From contig CANQRR010000037.1 of assembly GCA_947626285.1 (NCBI GenBank), forward strand, positions 1 to 33,159: a DNA stretch of 33,159 bases, in the 5' to 3' direction. Source of the stretch: an uncultured Lachnospiraceae bacterium. Lineage in GTDB: Bacteria; Bacillota; Clostridia; Lachnospirales; Lachnospiraceae. Under the pieces are notes generated by a model. That model was not told where the DNA came from, searched no databases, and saw nothing but the letters and a program-made list of their open reading frames with translations. Positions 1-7,078 of the stretch are shown here, in pieces. Made by a program: the position numbers and the translations under genes. Every line of letters begins with the position of its first letter. Position 1 is the stretch's first letter.

Positions 1-1
1 A

Positions 2-94
2 TGCCGGCGGTGGGTGGACGCGTTTGATAAGGAGCACGGCCGGCGGCCGACGGCCTGTATTCAGACGTTCGGCTGTCCGTTTGTAAATGTATAA
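2..94 (+). CDS. C-terminal end of an unidentified phage gene (partial)
   Basis: The second frame is open from the window edge to the TAA at 92-94 and gives about 30 residues, starting CRRWVDAFDKEHG and ending GCPFVNV. Codon choice (GCG, GAC, CGG, ACG) is like that of the phage genes further on, which supports real coding. Three cysteines are present but no family can be named from so short a piece. The frame beginning with the ATG at position 1 stops after eight codons and is less likely. The start lies outside the window. Confidence 0.4.
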   Translation, partial: CRRWVDAFDKEHGRRPTACIQTFGCPFVNV

Positions 95-116
95 CAGAAC
101 ATGAAAGAAGCCTTTA

Positions 117-155
117 ATTTCAAGCATTTCCCGGCGAATAAAGGGGGCTTGAAAT
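117..155 (+). promoter_or_regulatory. Inverted repeat enclosing the ribosome binding site of the next gene
   Basis: ATTTCAAGC (117-125) and GCTTGAAAT (147-155) are perfect 9-bp inverted copies. The G-rich ribosome binding site (143-147) lies at the edge of the loop and the start codon follows immediately, so a folded mRNA could mask the start of the 156 gene. The pairing is seen; the regulatory role is inferred. Confidence 0.4.
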
Positions 156-395
156 ATGGTGATTTTGCAGATCATAACAATGATTATCGCGCTTGTCGTC
201 CTGATCGTTCTATTCGCGATCGCGATTTTCTTGTTCCTGATTATGCTTCTTGTAGACCTTTATTCAATGGGTATCATTGACGAATGTTTCCTATGTCGTG
301 ACAGGAAGAAAGGCGCGTGTAAAACGTGCCGGTTTAGGTTCATACGGAAACGAAAGGAAGGTCGGAATGAAAAAGGAACACGAAAAAGTCATTGA
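156..395 (+). CDS. Small membrane protein with a cytoplasmic Cys-rich tail
   Basis: 79 residues. The first 40 or so form one or two hydrophobic membrane segments (MIIALVVLIVLFAIAIFLFL), followed by a CFLC...CKTC pattern that could bind a metal and a strongly basic end. The start at 156 has an AGGGGG ribosome binding site. The 3' end overlaps the next gene, so the two are probably co-translated. I do not recognise the family. Its place near the end of a phage late or accessory segment would also fit a holin-like or host-interaction protein, but nothing in the sequence proves this. Confidence 0.55.
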   Translation: MVILQIITMIIALVVLIVLFAIAIFLFLIMLLVDLYSMGIIDECFLCRDRKKGACKTCRFRFIRKRKEGRNEKGTRKSH

Positions 396-693
396 AAATA
401 TGCTGGCGGACATTCGCCAGATTCCCGGTTTTATATCCGGATTAGGCGCGCAATCTGCGACGCTGGAATCATATATCCACGCGGCAAAGGATTTTCAGGA
501 AGCGCACGAACACGAAGTCGTGATCCTGGACGCGATTATCATGTCGGAAAATTTTAGAAAAATATTGAAGCGGCCCGGCGTGGATCGTGATGAAATTCAG
601 GCAATGATCGAACATTATGAAAGCGACATTGAAAAACACGCGCGGCTTCTTCATGAGTTTATCGAAGAAAGGAAATATCATAATTGGAATTGA
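367..693 (+). CDS. Hypothetical helical phage protein
   Basis: 108 residues from the ATG at 367, chosen over upstream in-frame codons because AAGGAAGG sits just before it. The protein is charged and mostly helical, with several His and Glu residues and no membrane segment (it begins MKKEHEKVIENML). No known domain is recognised. It overlaps the preceding membrane-protein gene and lies directly before the 708 gene, so the three look like one transcription unit. Confidence 0.6.
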   Translation: MKKEHEKVIENMLADIRQIPGFISGLGAQSATLESYIHAAKDFQEAHEHEVVILDAIIMSENFRKILKRPGVDRDEIQAMIEHYESDIEKHARLLHEFIEERKYHNWN

Positions 694-707
694 ACGGGGA
701 AATCAAA

Positions 708-869
708 ATGTTCTATTTTCTGAAGCTGGACATTGAAAAATTCTTCCCGAACGGGAGTTTTGAAAAGTTACCAAAGAAAAAACAGCACGAATTCCGGAAG
801 AAATACAATGAGATTCAGCGAAACTTTGATGAAAGAATATCCAGGAACGAAAAAGGCGGCCGTCATTGA
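708..869 (+). CDS. Small basic hypothetical protein
   Basis: 53 residues from the ATG at 708, which has GGGGAAA about seven bases upstream; a TTG at 684 in the same frame lacks a good site. The protein (MFYFLKLDIEKFFPNGSFE...) is rich in Lys, Phe and Arg and has no recognised domain. Its last codons overlap the 3' end of the integrase gene on the other strand by seven bases, and a hairpin terminator spans both stops. Confidence 0.5.
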   Translation: MFYFLKLDIEKFFPNGSFEKLPKKKQHEFRKKYNEIQRNFDERISRNEKGGRH

Positions 870-881
870 CCGCCCTTTTTG
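851..881 (+). terminator. Bidirectional rho-independent terminator between convergent genes
   Basis: GGCGG (855-859) pairs with CCGCC (870-874). The stem has an A run on its left and a T run on its right, so it can act on both strands. It covers the stop codons of the + strand 708 gene and the - strand integrase gene. The stem is short, so efficiency is uncertain. Confidence 0.6.
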
Positions 882-2854
882 TTCCCCGGAAAATGTTCGC
901 ATGATATATATTGTTTGCCGCATATCGGGCAGATTTCAGCTTCACAGCCGAAGTGATGGCGTCGGCCGAACCTGGCGGCGCAATCATAACAGATCGCGTT
1001 CTTCTTCCCGGCGAACGGATCGCCCGGATCGCCTACTTTGATTCTTCGATACATTTTCCCTTGATAGGTTATAGACCGGACGCGACAGCCTAACGTCAGC
1101 CCGATCCGGCCGCCGCATTTCGGACATTCCTGTTGAAATTTGTTCCGGTATATAAATCTATGCGTCAGGCCGTTCGCGAACGTGATTTCCTGAATACGGC
1201 CGTCCTTCACGGTAATGTGATCTATAATTTGCGCGAAGAAGTCCTTTAATATTTCATTGTCGATCTGCAAGGCCAGATCAATATAATCAATGTGCTTCCG
1301 CGACATGATCTTCTGACTTATCAGGAACGCCGACGCCTTCCTGATGAACGACAGGTCGGCGGCGTCCGGCCCGGCCGGAGCGTCCAGCGCGTCGATCTTT
1401 TCCTGTATATCATGAATGTTCTTTTGAATCTCTTTTCGCCTGGCGGACATTTCTTCCGCCGTCATGCTTTCCGGATCGAAAAGATATAGTTCCATGAGCC
1501 GATCCGCGGCCCGTTGCGCCTTTTCCTTTTCCGCCTTCAGAATTTCATATTCCACGCCGTCAGCCTGGCCGCCGCCGTCCGCTTCCAGGATTTCGGGGAA
1601 ATACCGGCCGCCGCCAGCGGCCCCGGAAGACAACGCCGCGAACATTTCGTTCAAGCCCTGGCGTTCGATCCCGACAATGTTCAGGAAGTCGTCGCCGCGA
1701 AGCAATTCCCTTTCAAGCTGATCCGGCGTCGTGATCTTGTCAAAATTCTTCTGCGCGCGCGTCATGTTTGCGGCATAGTTCAGCACGAACGGCCCCAGGA
1801 TCGTTTCGCTGATCGTTTTCCCGTCACAGTCAAGCGTGTGTGATTGCTTCGTGCAACGGTACACGGACGGCCGGAATCCGTTTTCGCGCGGCCTGTCCTT
1901 CGTCACGATGAAGCCGCCGCCGCACGTGCCGCAACGGAGAAGCCCGGCGAACGTGTGTGTGTAGCAATTCCGGAATTCCGCCGTGTTCCTGGAAGCGTTT
2001 TTGTCCATGATCTTATTACAGCGCGCGAATTGTTCTTCGGATATGATCGGCGTGTGATTGTTCTTCCGGACGATCCATTCACTTTCAGGCTTGATCGTGC
2101 CGCGCGACGTTTCCCTGACGTTATAGCGGTATGTGCCTATATAGAACGGGTTCCGGATCATGTCGTGTATGACCTTCGACGTCCAGGTTCCGCCGCGCCG
2201 TCCGCGGATTCCGTCGCGGTACAGCATACGCGCAATTTGCGTTGTGGATCGGGTTTCTTCGTATTTGTCGAAAATCATTTTGACAAGTTCCGCTTCGCCG
2301 TTCCAGTCCGGAACCGGGAAGGCGTCGCCTTCGTCCAGGCGATAACCGATCGGAATGTGTCCGCCGTTCCACAGGCCGTTTTCGGCCCGGTCAAGCATAA
2401 TCCCCATGACACGTTCAGCGGTCATTTTACGTTCGAGTTCTGCGAAGATCAGGATAATCTTCAGCATGGCTTCGCCGATCGCGGTTGACGTGTCAAATTG
2501 TTCGTTCAACGAAATGAACGTGACGCCGTGCTTTTTCAGTTCTTCATACATTTCAGCAAAGTCAAGAAGATTCCGGGAAATACGGTCAACCTTCCAGACG
2601 ATCAGGTGTGTGAACTGGCCCCGCCGTATTCCAGACATCATTTTTTGATATTCCGGCCGGTCAGTGTTCTTCGCGGAATATCCGTCGTCTTCAAAGATCG
2701 TGAAGCGCGTGATTCCTAAAAATTTCAAATATTCTTTCAGTTTCTTCCGCTGAAAAGGCAAACTGTCCTTGTCTACCTGGTAGCGCGTGGACACGCGGAC
2801 ATACAGGGCCGCTTCATCTTCGCCAGGCGCGCGCCGCGTCTTATTTCTATTCAT
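863..2854 (-). CDS. int: Large serine recombinase (phage integrase)
   Basis: 663 residues. The serine resolvase domain occupies about residues 15-160, with the nucleophile Ser22 in LYVRVST, the DDGYSAKNTDRP segment, WKVDRISRN and the ERKMTAERV helix. A recombinase domain follows (about 165-290), then a zinc ribbon (LRCGTCGGGF ... YRC ... LDC, about 310-350) and a coiled-coil stretch around 420-490 typical of large serine integrases. The last 100 residues add further Cys pairs (CPKCGG, CYDC, CPICGK, CEH) that look like an extra zinc module, making the protein longer than most relatives. The ATG at 2854 has a GGGGA site. Such enzymes catalyse directional attP x attB integration, and excision with a directionality factor. 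No directionality factor could be identified. Confidence 0.95.
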   Translation of the reverse strand: MNRNKTRRAPGEDEAALYVRVSTRYQVDKDSLPFQRKKLKEYLKFLGITRFTIFEDDGYSAKNTDRPEYQKMMSGIRRGQFTHLIVWKVDRISRNLLDFAEMYEELKKHGVTFISLNEQFDTSTAIGEAMLKIILIFAELERKMTAERVMGIMLDRAENGLWNGGHIPIGYRLDEGDAFPVPDWNGEAELVKMIFDKYEETRSTTQIARMLYRDGIRGRRGGTWTSKVIHDMIRNPFYIGTYRYNVRETSRGTIKPESEWIVRKNNHTPIISEEQFARCNKIMDKNASRNTAEFRNCYTHTFAGLLRCGTCGGGFIVTKDRPRENGFRPSVYRCTKQSHTLDCDGKTISETILGPFVLNYAANMTRAQKNFDKITTPDQLERELLRGDDFLNIVGIERQGLNEMFAALSSGAAGGGRYFPEILEADGGGQADGVEYEILKAEKEKAQRAADRLMELYLFDPESMTAEEMSARRKEIQKNIHDIQEKIDALDAPAGPDAADLSFIRKASAFLISQKIMSRKHIDYIDLALQIDNEILKDFFAQIIDHITVKDGRIQEITFANGLTHRFIYRNKFQQECPKCGGRIGLTLGCRVRSITYQGKMYRRIKVGDPGDPFAGKKNAICYDCAARFGRRHHFGCEAEICPICGKQYISCEHFPGNKKGGQ

Positions 2855-2889
2855 GGCTTCCCCTTTCTTCAGCCTGGCCGGAAAAAGGG

Positions 2890-2925
2890 TATAAAAAGAA
2901 AGCCCGTTGCATTTTTCGGGCTTTC
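2890..2925 (-). terminator. Terminator of the secreted-protein / lysogeny transcript
   Basis: GAAAGCCCG (2898-2906) and CGGGCTTTC (2917-2925) form a perfect 9-bp stem. Read on the - strand the stem is followed by TTTTTAT, a standard intrinsic terminator placed between the 3047 gene and the integrase gene. It implies that integrase is at least partly expressed separately from the repressor side. Confidence 0.7.
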
Positions 2926-2986
2926 GTGATATACTTAGTTTGCTTATTTAAGTATCAGATTGCCCGATCCGGTCAAGCTGGTAAAC

Positions 2987-3027
2987 GACGGTCAGTGTTT
3001 GCAGACGCTGGCCGTCATTTTTTATTT
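2987..3027 (+). terminator. Hairpin with T run downstream of the 3047 gene
   Basis: GACGGTCAG (2987-2995) pairs with CTGGCCGTC (3008-3016) with one G-T pair, followed by ATTTTTTATTTT on the + strand. The T run makes it a terminator for + strand transcription, which would block read-through into the antisense of the lysogeny genes. Together with the - strand terminator at 2890-2925 it fills the only sizeable gap next to the integrase start, a likely place for attP, although no core can be identified. Confidence 0.5.
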
Positions 3028-3046
3028 TGTTGTAATATGTGTAATT

Positions 3047-3667
3047 TCAGTTGCCTTCTGTCTGCGAAACAAGGGCATTATATTTTTCTTCCAGAATCTT
3101 ATATTGTTCTAACAGTTCATTATACTTCGTTTGCCAGTCAACTTCGGAAGCCGGTTCCGATTCTGCATTTCCGCCAGCGTCCGCCGGAAGACTGATGTTC
3201 AACGCGAAGGAATTTCCGTTATAAATAGCGTCTTTGAATTCAACTTCAAGGTTTGTGTATGTATCATTCAGTAGATACGGAACGGCGTATGTAACGGAAG
3301 CACCGTCTTTTACTTGCGTCATTTGACTGTTTACGTATGTTACATAGTTCGGATCGGATATGACGGTCGTGTTAAGAGATACGCCGCCTTGAAATACCGT
3401 CTGAAAACAGTCAAAGATCGGAGAATTCGCGTTCGCCGTCTTGTTTGTGTACGTCATGACAAGAAGCGCAGTCGGCGCGTTCTGGTAATCGCTGATAATC
3501 ACACAACCGTTACATTCAAGTTTCTTCGTGTCACTGTCGAATATGACAGATGTTTGCGCGGCTTCTTCAGACTGCGGCGCGGTCGTATCTTCCGCGGAAG
3601 CATACACACACGGGGCCAGAAGCAGAGCCGCCGAAAGAATAGTTGCAGTAAATTTTCTGATATTCAT
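3047..3667 (-). CDS. Secreted DUF5067-like protein, candidate lysogenic conversion gene
   Basis: 206 residues. The N-terminus has a clear Sec signal peptide: basic MNIRK, a hydrophobic core, and a likely cut after VYASA near residue 24. A short acidic linker is followed by a beta-rich domain (about 40-160) with the pattern of DUF5067-type extracellular proteins. The C-terminal 30 residues form a coiled coil (YNELLEQYKILEEKYNALV). There is no LPXTG motif or lipobox, so it is probably released or held by interaction. It lies between repressor and integrase on the strand expected to be active in the lysogen, which suggests a cell-surface or superinfection role; that role is inference. The DUF5067 match is from memory of the family pattern. 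Confidence 0.65.
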   Translation of the reverse strand: MNIRKFTATILSAALLLAPCVYASAEDTTAPQSEEAAQTSVIFDSDTKKLECNGCVIISDYQNAPTALLVMTYTNKTANANSPIFDCFQTVFQGGVSLNTTVISDPNYVTYVNSQMTQVKDGASVTYAVPYLLNDTYTNLEVEFKDAIYNGNSFALNISLPADAGGNAESEPASEVDWQTKYNELLEQYKILEEKYNALVSQTEGN

Positions 3668-3689
3668 ATCTTATGATCCCCCTTTAACT

Positions 3690-4292
3690 TTACGCGTTCT
3701 TTTTCACGGCGTCGTCGCCGAAGGCTGACAATCCTTCCGCCTGTCTTGCTTCAAGTTCTAATTCCTGACGGTAATCTTCCGCTTCGCGCCTGATCCTTTC
3801 GGCCGCTTCTTCTGAAATATCTTGCTGGCCGCCGCGGACGCGTTTCATCGTTTCCATGATATGATCTTCCGAAAATGTGCGGATCGGTACGCTCTGACCG
3901 ATCGCCGCCGCGGACGGATCAACGTCGTCTGATTCAATCGCCGTCACAACTTCCCGGAAAAATCCATATATTTCATTCTGAATTTCCGGGCGAAGCCCGA
4001 TAAACTTTTCAATCATGACATACGCGGCATTAGAAAGATCATATTTTTGCGCCAGTTCATCAAGAACGTCCGAAGGGCTAGGCTTGAACATTTCGCCTTC
4101 GCCTGTTTGTAACCATTCTTCGCGAACGCCGAATTCTTTACAAATTAAGGTAATGATAGAAGATGAAGGCGTTCTTTGATTATTTTCATACCTTGTAATT
4201 GTGTTCTGAACTGAACCGATTCTATTTGCGAATTCAGTTTGTGTCAGATCAAGGGCTTTCCGCAATTTCTTGATCCTATTTCCGATATTCAT
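3690..4292 (-). CDS. XRE-family phage repressor (CI-like) without peptidase domain
   Basis: 200 residues from the ATG at 4292, which has a GAGGTG site; an upstream in-frame start would add a hydrophobic, promoter-encoded stretch and is rejected. Residues 1-65 form an XRE helix-turn-helix domain (IKKLRKALDLTQTEFANRIG, then the recognition helix VQNTITRYENNQR). The rest is acidic and helical, ending EARQAEGLSAFGDDAVKKNA. There is no S24 LexA-type peptidase region (no Ser-Lys pair with an Ala-Gly cleavage site), so RecA-stimulated self-cleavage is not expected, and no ImmA-like protease gene lies nearby. It probably represses the divergent early promoter at 4376 and controls its own at 4318. Confidence 0.85.
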   Translation of the reverse strand: MNIGNRIKKLRKALDLTQTEFANRIGSVQNTITRYENNQRTPSSSIITLICKEFGVREEWLQTGEGEMFKPSPSDVLDELAQKYDLSNAAYVMIEKFIGLRPEIQNEIYGFFREVVTAIESDDVDPSAAAIGQSVPIRTFSEDHIMETMKRVRGGQQDISEEAAERIRREAEDYRQELELEARQAEGLSAFGDDAVKKNA

Positions 4293-4317
4293 TTTATTCA
4301 CCTCGCTTTCTACGCAT

Positions 4318-4346
4318 AGAATAACACTAAAATATTCCGTTGTCAA
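4318..4346 (-). promoter_or_regulatory. Repressor promoter (PRM-like)
   Basis: On the - strand, TTGACA (complement of 4341-4346) is followed after 17 bases by TATTCT (complement of 4318-4323), about 25 bases before the repressor start. The -35 box lies within the left arm of the inverted-repeat operator, so repressor binding there could regulate its own synthesis. Confidence 0.7.
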
Positions 4347-4365
4347 TAAAAAATGACAATGGAAT
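4334..4365. promoter_or_regulatory. Inverted-repeat operator of the lysogeny switch
   Basis: ATTCCGTTGTCA (4334-4345) and TGACAATGGAAT (4354-4365) are 12-bp inverted copies with one mismatch and an 8-bp spacer. A single further half-site, TGACAACTGAAT, occurs at 4432-4443 just downstream of the early promoter. The arms cover the repressor -35 box and abut the early -35 box, as expected for a phage operator. Confidence 0.7.
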
Positions 4366-4375
4366 AAAAAAGTAC

Positions 4376-4404
4376 TTGACAATATGCCGATGGTAGTATA
4401 TGAT
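4376..4404 (+). promoter_or_regulatory. Early promoter (PR-like), near-perfect sigma-A consensus
   Basis: TTGACA (4376-4381), exactly 17 bases, then TATGAT (4399-4404). It points into the long + strand early operon and begins 10 bases after the inverted-repeat operator. An extra operator half-site at 4432-4443 lies in the leader. It probably drives most or all genes from 4480 to about 18499. Confidence 0.8.
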
Positions 4405-4479
4405 TATGACATAGGCAATACAAACGAACCTTGACAACTGAATAATGGCAATAAAAAACATAGAAAGGGGGCGAAATAA

Positions 4480-4677
4480 ATGTCAAATCTGAAAGATTAT
4501 TCCCCGGATCAGGTCAGCAACGCAAATGGGTTGTGTAAACTTCTTGTGAAAATTCCGGAAGATCGCCGCGATTTCGTTAGTTTTGCAATCATGGCATACA
4601 TGAACGGCATTGAAACGGGGATGATGTACGCGCGTTGTCACAATCCCGGCGAAGCAAAAACAACACAAACGGCCTGA
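4480..4677 (+). CDS. First early gene, small hypothetical phage protein
   Basis: 65 residues, start ATG at 4480 with a GGGGG site. This is the first gene after the early promoter, the usual place of Cro or an antirepressor, but no helix-turn-helix is evident. The sequence (SNLKDYSPDQVSNANGL...) looks globular and soluble with a helical C-terminal half ending in a Met-rich AYMNGIETGMMYAR. Similar short proteins are common as first early genes of Clostridia phages; their function is not known to me. Confidence 0.65.
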   Translation: MSNLKDYSPDQVSNANGLCKLLVKIPEDRRDFVSFAIMAYMNGIETGMMYARCHNPGEAKTTQTA

Positions 4678-4709
4678 CCGAAGGGCCAGGCCGGGAAAGG
4701 ATAATTTCG

Positions 4710-4982
4710 ATGAATAAAGAAAGAAGAAAGCGGATCAATGACGTGATCGCGCGGCTGGACGATATTCAGCCCATGTTAGAAGAAATTCGTTCCGAAATCG
4801 AACAGATCAAGGACGAAGAAGAAGAATACAAGGACAATATCCCGGAAAATATGCAATCCGGCGAACGGTATGAACGCGCTGAATCAGCTTGCGAAAGCCT
4901 GGACGAAGCCCTTTCAAGGTTCGATGATTTTGAAGAACCGTTCGGGGAAATCCAGGGCTATCTTGAAGAAGCGGCGGAATAG
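4710..4982 (+). CDS. Acidic coiled-coil early phage protein
   Basis: 90 residues from the ATG at 4710 (AAAGGA upstream); the longer reading from 4635 lies over the preceding gene and is rejected. The protein is highly acidic and helical (MNKERRKRINDVIARLDDI ... IEQIKDEEEEYKDNIPE), with heptad-like spacing. I recall this as a conserved small protein of many Firmicute phages and prophages, of unknown role. It sits among the first early genes, which suggests host takeover or regulation, but that is inference. Confidence 0.7.
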   Translation: MNKERRKRINDVIARLDDIQPMLEEIRSEIEQIKDEEEEYKDNIPENMQSGERYERAESACESLDEALSRFDDFEEPFGEIQGYLEEAAE

Positions 4983-4993
4983 GGGGCGTGAAT

Positions 4994-5416
4994 ATGTGGG
5001 CTTATAGCCTGGACGAAGAATATTTCAATGTGGCCGGGGAAACGATCGGATCGGCGATCATTGCGGCTACATTGGAACTTCAGGATCGTCTTGACGAATA
5101 CAGGAAAGCGAAAGGGAATCCGGACGCTATGTTCCCGGCTGGCCCTGAATGTACGGTATACGTCGGAGAATGTACGGAACACAAGCCGGAATTCTCTAGT
5201 TACTGCGACATTCTGGAAACGCTGGAAGAACAGGCGGTTGACTATGAATTCGGCGACGCGGCGGGCGATTGGTTTTCCGGTATTCCGAAAGAATGGGTTC
5301 AGGAATTGAACACGGCCGTTGACAACATAATTTCTGAATGGCTGACAAAACATGATCTGGAACCGAAGTTCATGAAAGTCGATTCATGGACGGAAGTTGT
5401 AATCACGCTGAAATGA
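4994..5416 (+). CDS. Hypothetical early phage protein
   Basis: 140 residues from the ATG at 4994, seven bases after an AGGGGG site; a GTG at 4988 is too close to that site. The protein (MWAYSLDEEYFNVAGET...) is acidic, alpha/beta in appearance, with three Cys near the middle (PECTVYVGECTEHK, YCDI) and a Trp-containing C-terminal half. No family is recognised with certainty. It follows the coiled-coil gene after 11 bases and is in the same operon. Confidence 0.65.
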   Translation: MWAYSLDEEYFNVAGETIGSAIIAATLELQDRLDEYRKAKGNPDAMFPAGPECTVYVGECTEHKPEFSSYCDILETLEEQAVDYEFGDAAGDWFSGIPKEWVQELNTAVDNIISEWLTKHDLEPKFMKVDSWTEVVITLK

Positions 5417-5483
5417 CGGCCGGGCCTGACTGCAATCAGGCAATGTGATACTTAAAAAAGCAAAGAACGAAAAGGGCGAAGCT

Positions 5484-6344
5484 ATGGAATCATTCAATAT
5501 CTACGACACGACAATCAGCTATTGGAGCGGCGGACGGATCAGTCCGGGCGAAAAGAAGGAATATAAGCATTACGGAATTCTTTATCGCGTTTTTAATATG
5601 CTGAAGGATTGCGGCTTCACGGTAGAAAACGACGAAAGCGTTGAACAGATAATCCGGAAAGACTATTTTCACGGCCAGCTTGACGAACTGGAATTCGTTT
5701 CAAACAGGTATCCGGCCGGGTTTGAAATTATGTTTTATCAAAATGTCGTTCATGAGAATCCGCACGGCGGCCGGTATGATTTCGACAAATTATCAAAAAT
5801 GCCGTACTTGACGCGGATGAAGTGTCAGCTTTATCTACGGAAAATAAGCCGGTTCCTTGTGTCCGAAATAGAAGTCAAGAACGACACGCAAGAACATTAT
5901 CGGCTTGCGGAAGACCGGATCAAATATGATTATGTCCGAAGCCCGCACAAGGAACAACAAACAATGGGCTTTAATTTGTCCGATCTGGACGGCCAGACGG
6001 TCGAAAGGGTGAACGGAACGGATCGCGACGGGAAACAGATCAGGAACGGGGAAATAAAGTATTTCCGCGATTATGACGGCTATCTCCGCCGCGGCCGCGT
6101 GTATCACAACCTAAACAATATGTGGTGGGTGATACAGGATAAATTCACACTTAGAAATATAGCGAATTTCAATCTGTTTGACCTTACTGAAAACGATTGT
6201 CTGAAGCGACAAAAGAATCCAGTGATCCCGAAAAGCTATGCGGATCGGCGAAAGGCGATTTCCGAAACGTCAACAAAGGAACTGATCCGCGAATTGCGGC
6301 GGCGTCAGGGTTCCGGAAAAGGCAAGAAGGGCGTGTATCAATGA
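5484..6344 (+). CDS. Conserved hypothetical phage protein, 286 aa
   Basis: Start ATG at 5484 (AAAAGGG upstream); a GTG at 5445 has no site. 286 residues, soluble, rich in Tyr, Arg and Asp, with a basic Gly/Lys tail (RRRQGSGKGKKGV) that could touch nucleic acid. Notable stretches are RVYHNLNNMWWVIQDKF and KYFRDYDGYLRRG. Its stop overlaps the start of the Dam-type methyltransferase (ATGA at 6341), so the two are translationally coupled and may work together. No domain is recognised. Confidence 0.65.
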   Translation: MESFNIYDTTISYWSGGRISPGEKKEYKHYGILYRVFNMLKDCGFTVENDESVEQIIRKDYFHGQLDELEFVSNRYPAGFEIMFYQNVVHENPHGGRYDFDKLSKMPYLTRMKCQLYLRKISRFLVSEIEVKNDTQEHYRLAEDRIKYDYVRSPHKEQQTMGFNLSDLDGQTVERVNGTDRDGKQIRNGEIKYFRDYDGYLRRGRVYHNLNNMWWVIQDKFTLRNIANFNLFDLTENDCLKRQKNPVIPKSYADRRKAISETSTKELIRELRRRQGSGKGKKGVYQ

Positions 6345-7059
6345 AATATGTCGGAAGCAAAGCGAAGATCAGTAAATTTATTGTTCCGATCCTTCAGGAC
6401 ATGATCGACGCGAATCACATTGAAACATACGTCGAACCGTTCGTCGGGGGGGTAATTCGATTGAAAAGATTATCTGTAAAAACCGGATCGGCTACGACAA
6501 CAATTTTTATCTGATCGAATTCTGGAAAGCTATTCAAGGGGGCTGGAATCCTTCCGGGATAGACATTTCAAAAGAACTTTATCAGTTGATAAAGGATCGG
6601 AAAGAGTTGTTCCGGCCGGAAGTGGTCGCGCTGGCGGGGTTTTGTGCTACATATAACGCAAAGTGGTTCGGTGGGTATGCCGGGATCGTGAAGACGAAGA
6701 TCGGAACATTCCGGAACTATTACGACGAAGCCGTCAGAAACGTATTGAAACAGGCCCCGGCAATGCTGGACGTGAAATTCGATTGTCGTTCATTCGCCGA
6801 CGTCCAGTGTGAAAATTGCCTGGTTTATTGTGATCCGCCCTATGAGGGAACGACAAAATATGTCGAAGAATTCGATCATTCGCAATATTGGGAATGGGTT
6901 CGCCGGATCAGCCGGAAAAACATCGTCGTATGTTCAGAGTATAACGCGCCGGAAGACTTTTCCTGTATATGGGAAATGGAAACGGTGACGACACTTGACA
7001 AGGCAAGCCGGAACAGGACGATTGAAAGGTTGTTCGTTTTCAGGAACGATAGAATATAA
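6341..7059 (+). pseudogene. dam: Dam-type (D12 class) adenine DNA methyltransferase, frameshifted at a G tract
   Basis: The gene starts at the ATG at 6341 with MKYVGSKAKISKFIVPIL and runs into EPFVGG, the first part of the AdoMet-binding motif I (FxGGG). At 6446-6452 seven Gs shift the frame, giving a premature stop at 6514. The other frame continues without a stop from GNSIEKIICKNRIGYD at 6451 to 7059 and contains motif IV, VYCDPPYEG, about residue 165. Eight Gs would restore one protein of about 239 residues. The enzyme would methylate adenine N6; GATC as target is a family-based guess. It is coupled to the preceding gene and followed by a PAPS-reductase-like gene. Whether the shift is real, phase-variable, bypassed by slippage or a sequencing error cannot be settled here. 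Confidence 0.85.
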
Positions 7060-7078
7060 AGAAAGACAGTGAAATTTT

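Noticed and set aside
1844-2488. Long + strand open frame (214 codons) opposite the integrase
   Set aside because: It is the complement of a clearly coding serine recombinase, has no ribosome binding site and no sensible protein pattern.
3690-4382. Longer repressor starting at 4382
   Set aside because: The added 30 residues are encoded by promoter and operator DNA, and the binding site lies before the ATG at 4292.
5424-5441. Hairpin GCCTGA/TCAGGC as terminator between early genes
   Set aside because: Only six base pairs and no T run, inside a tightly packed operon.
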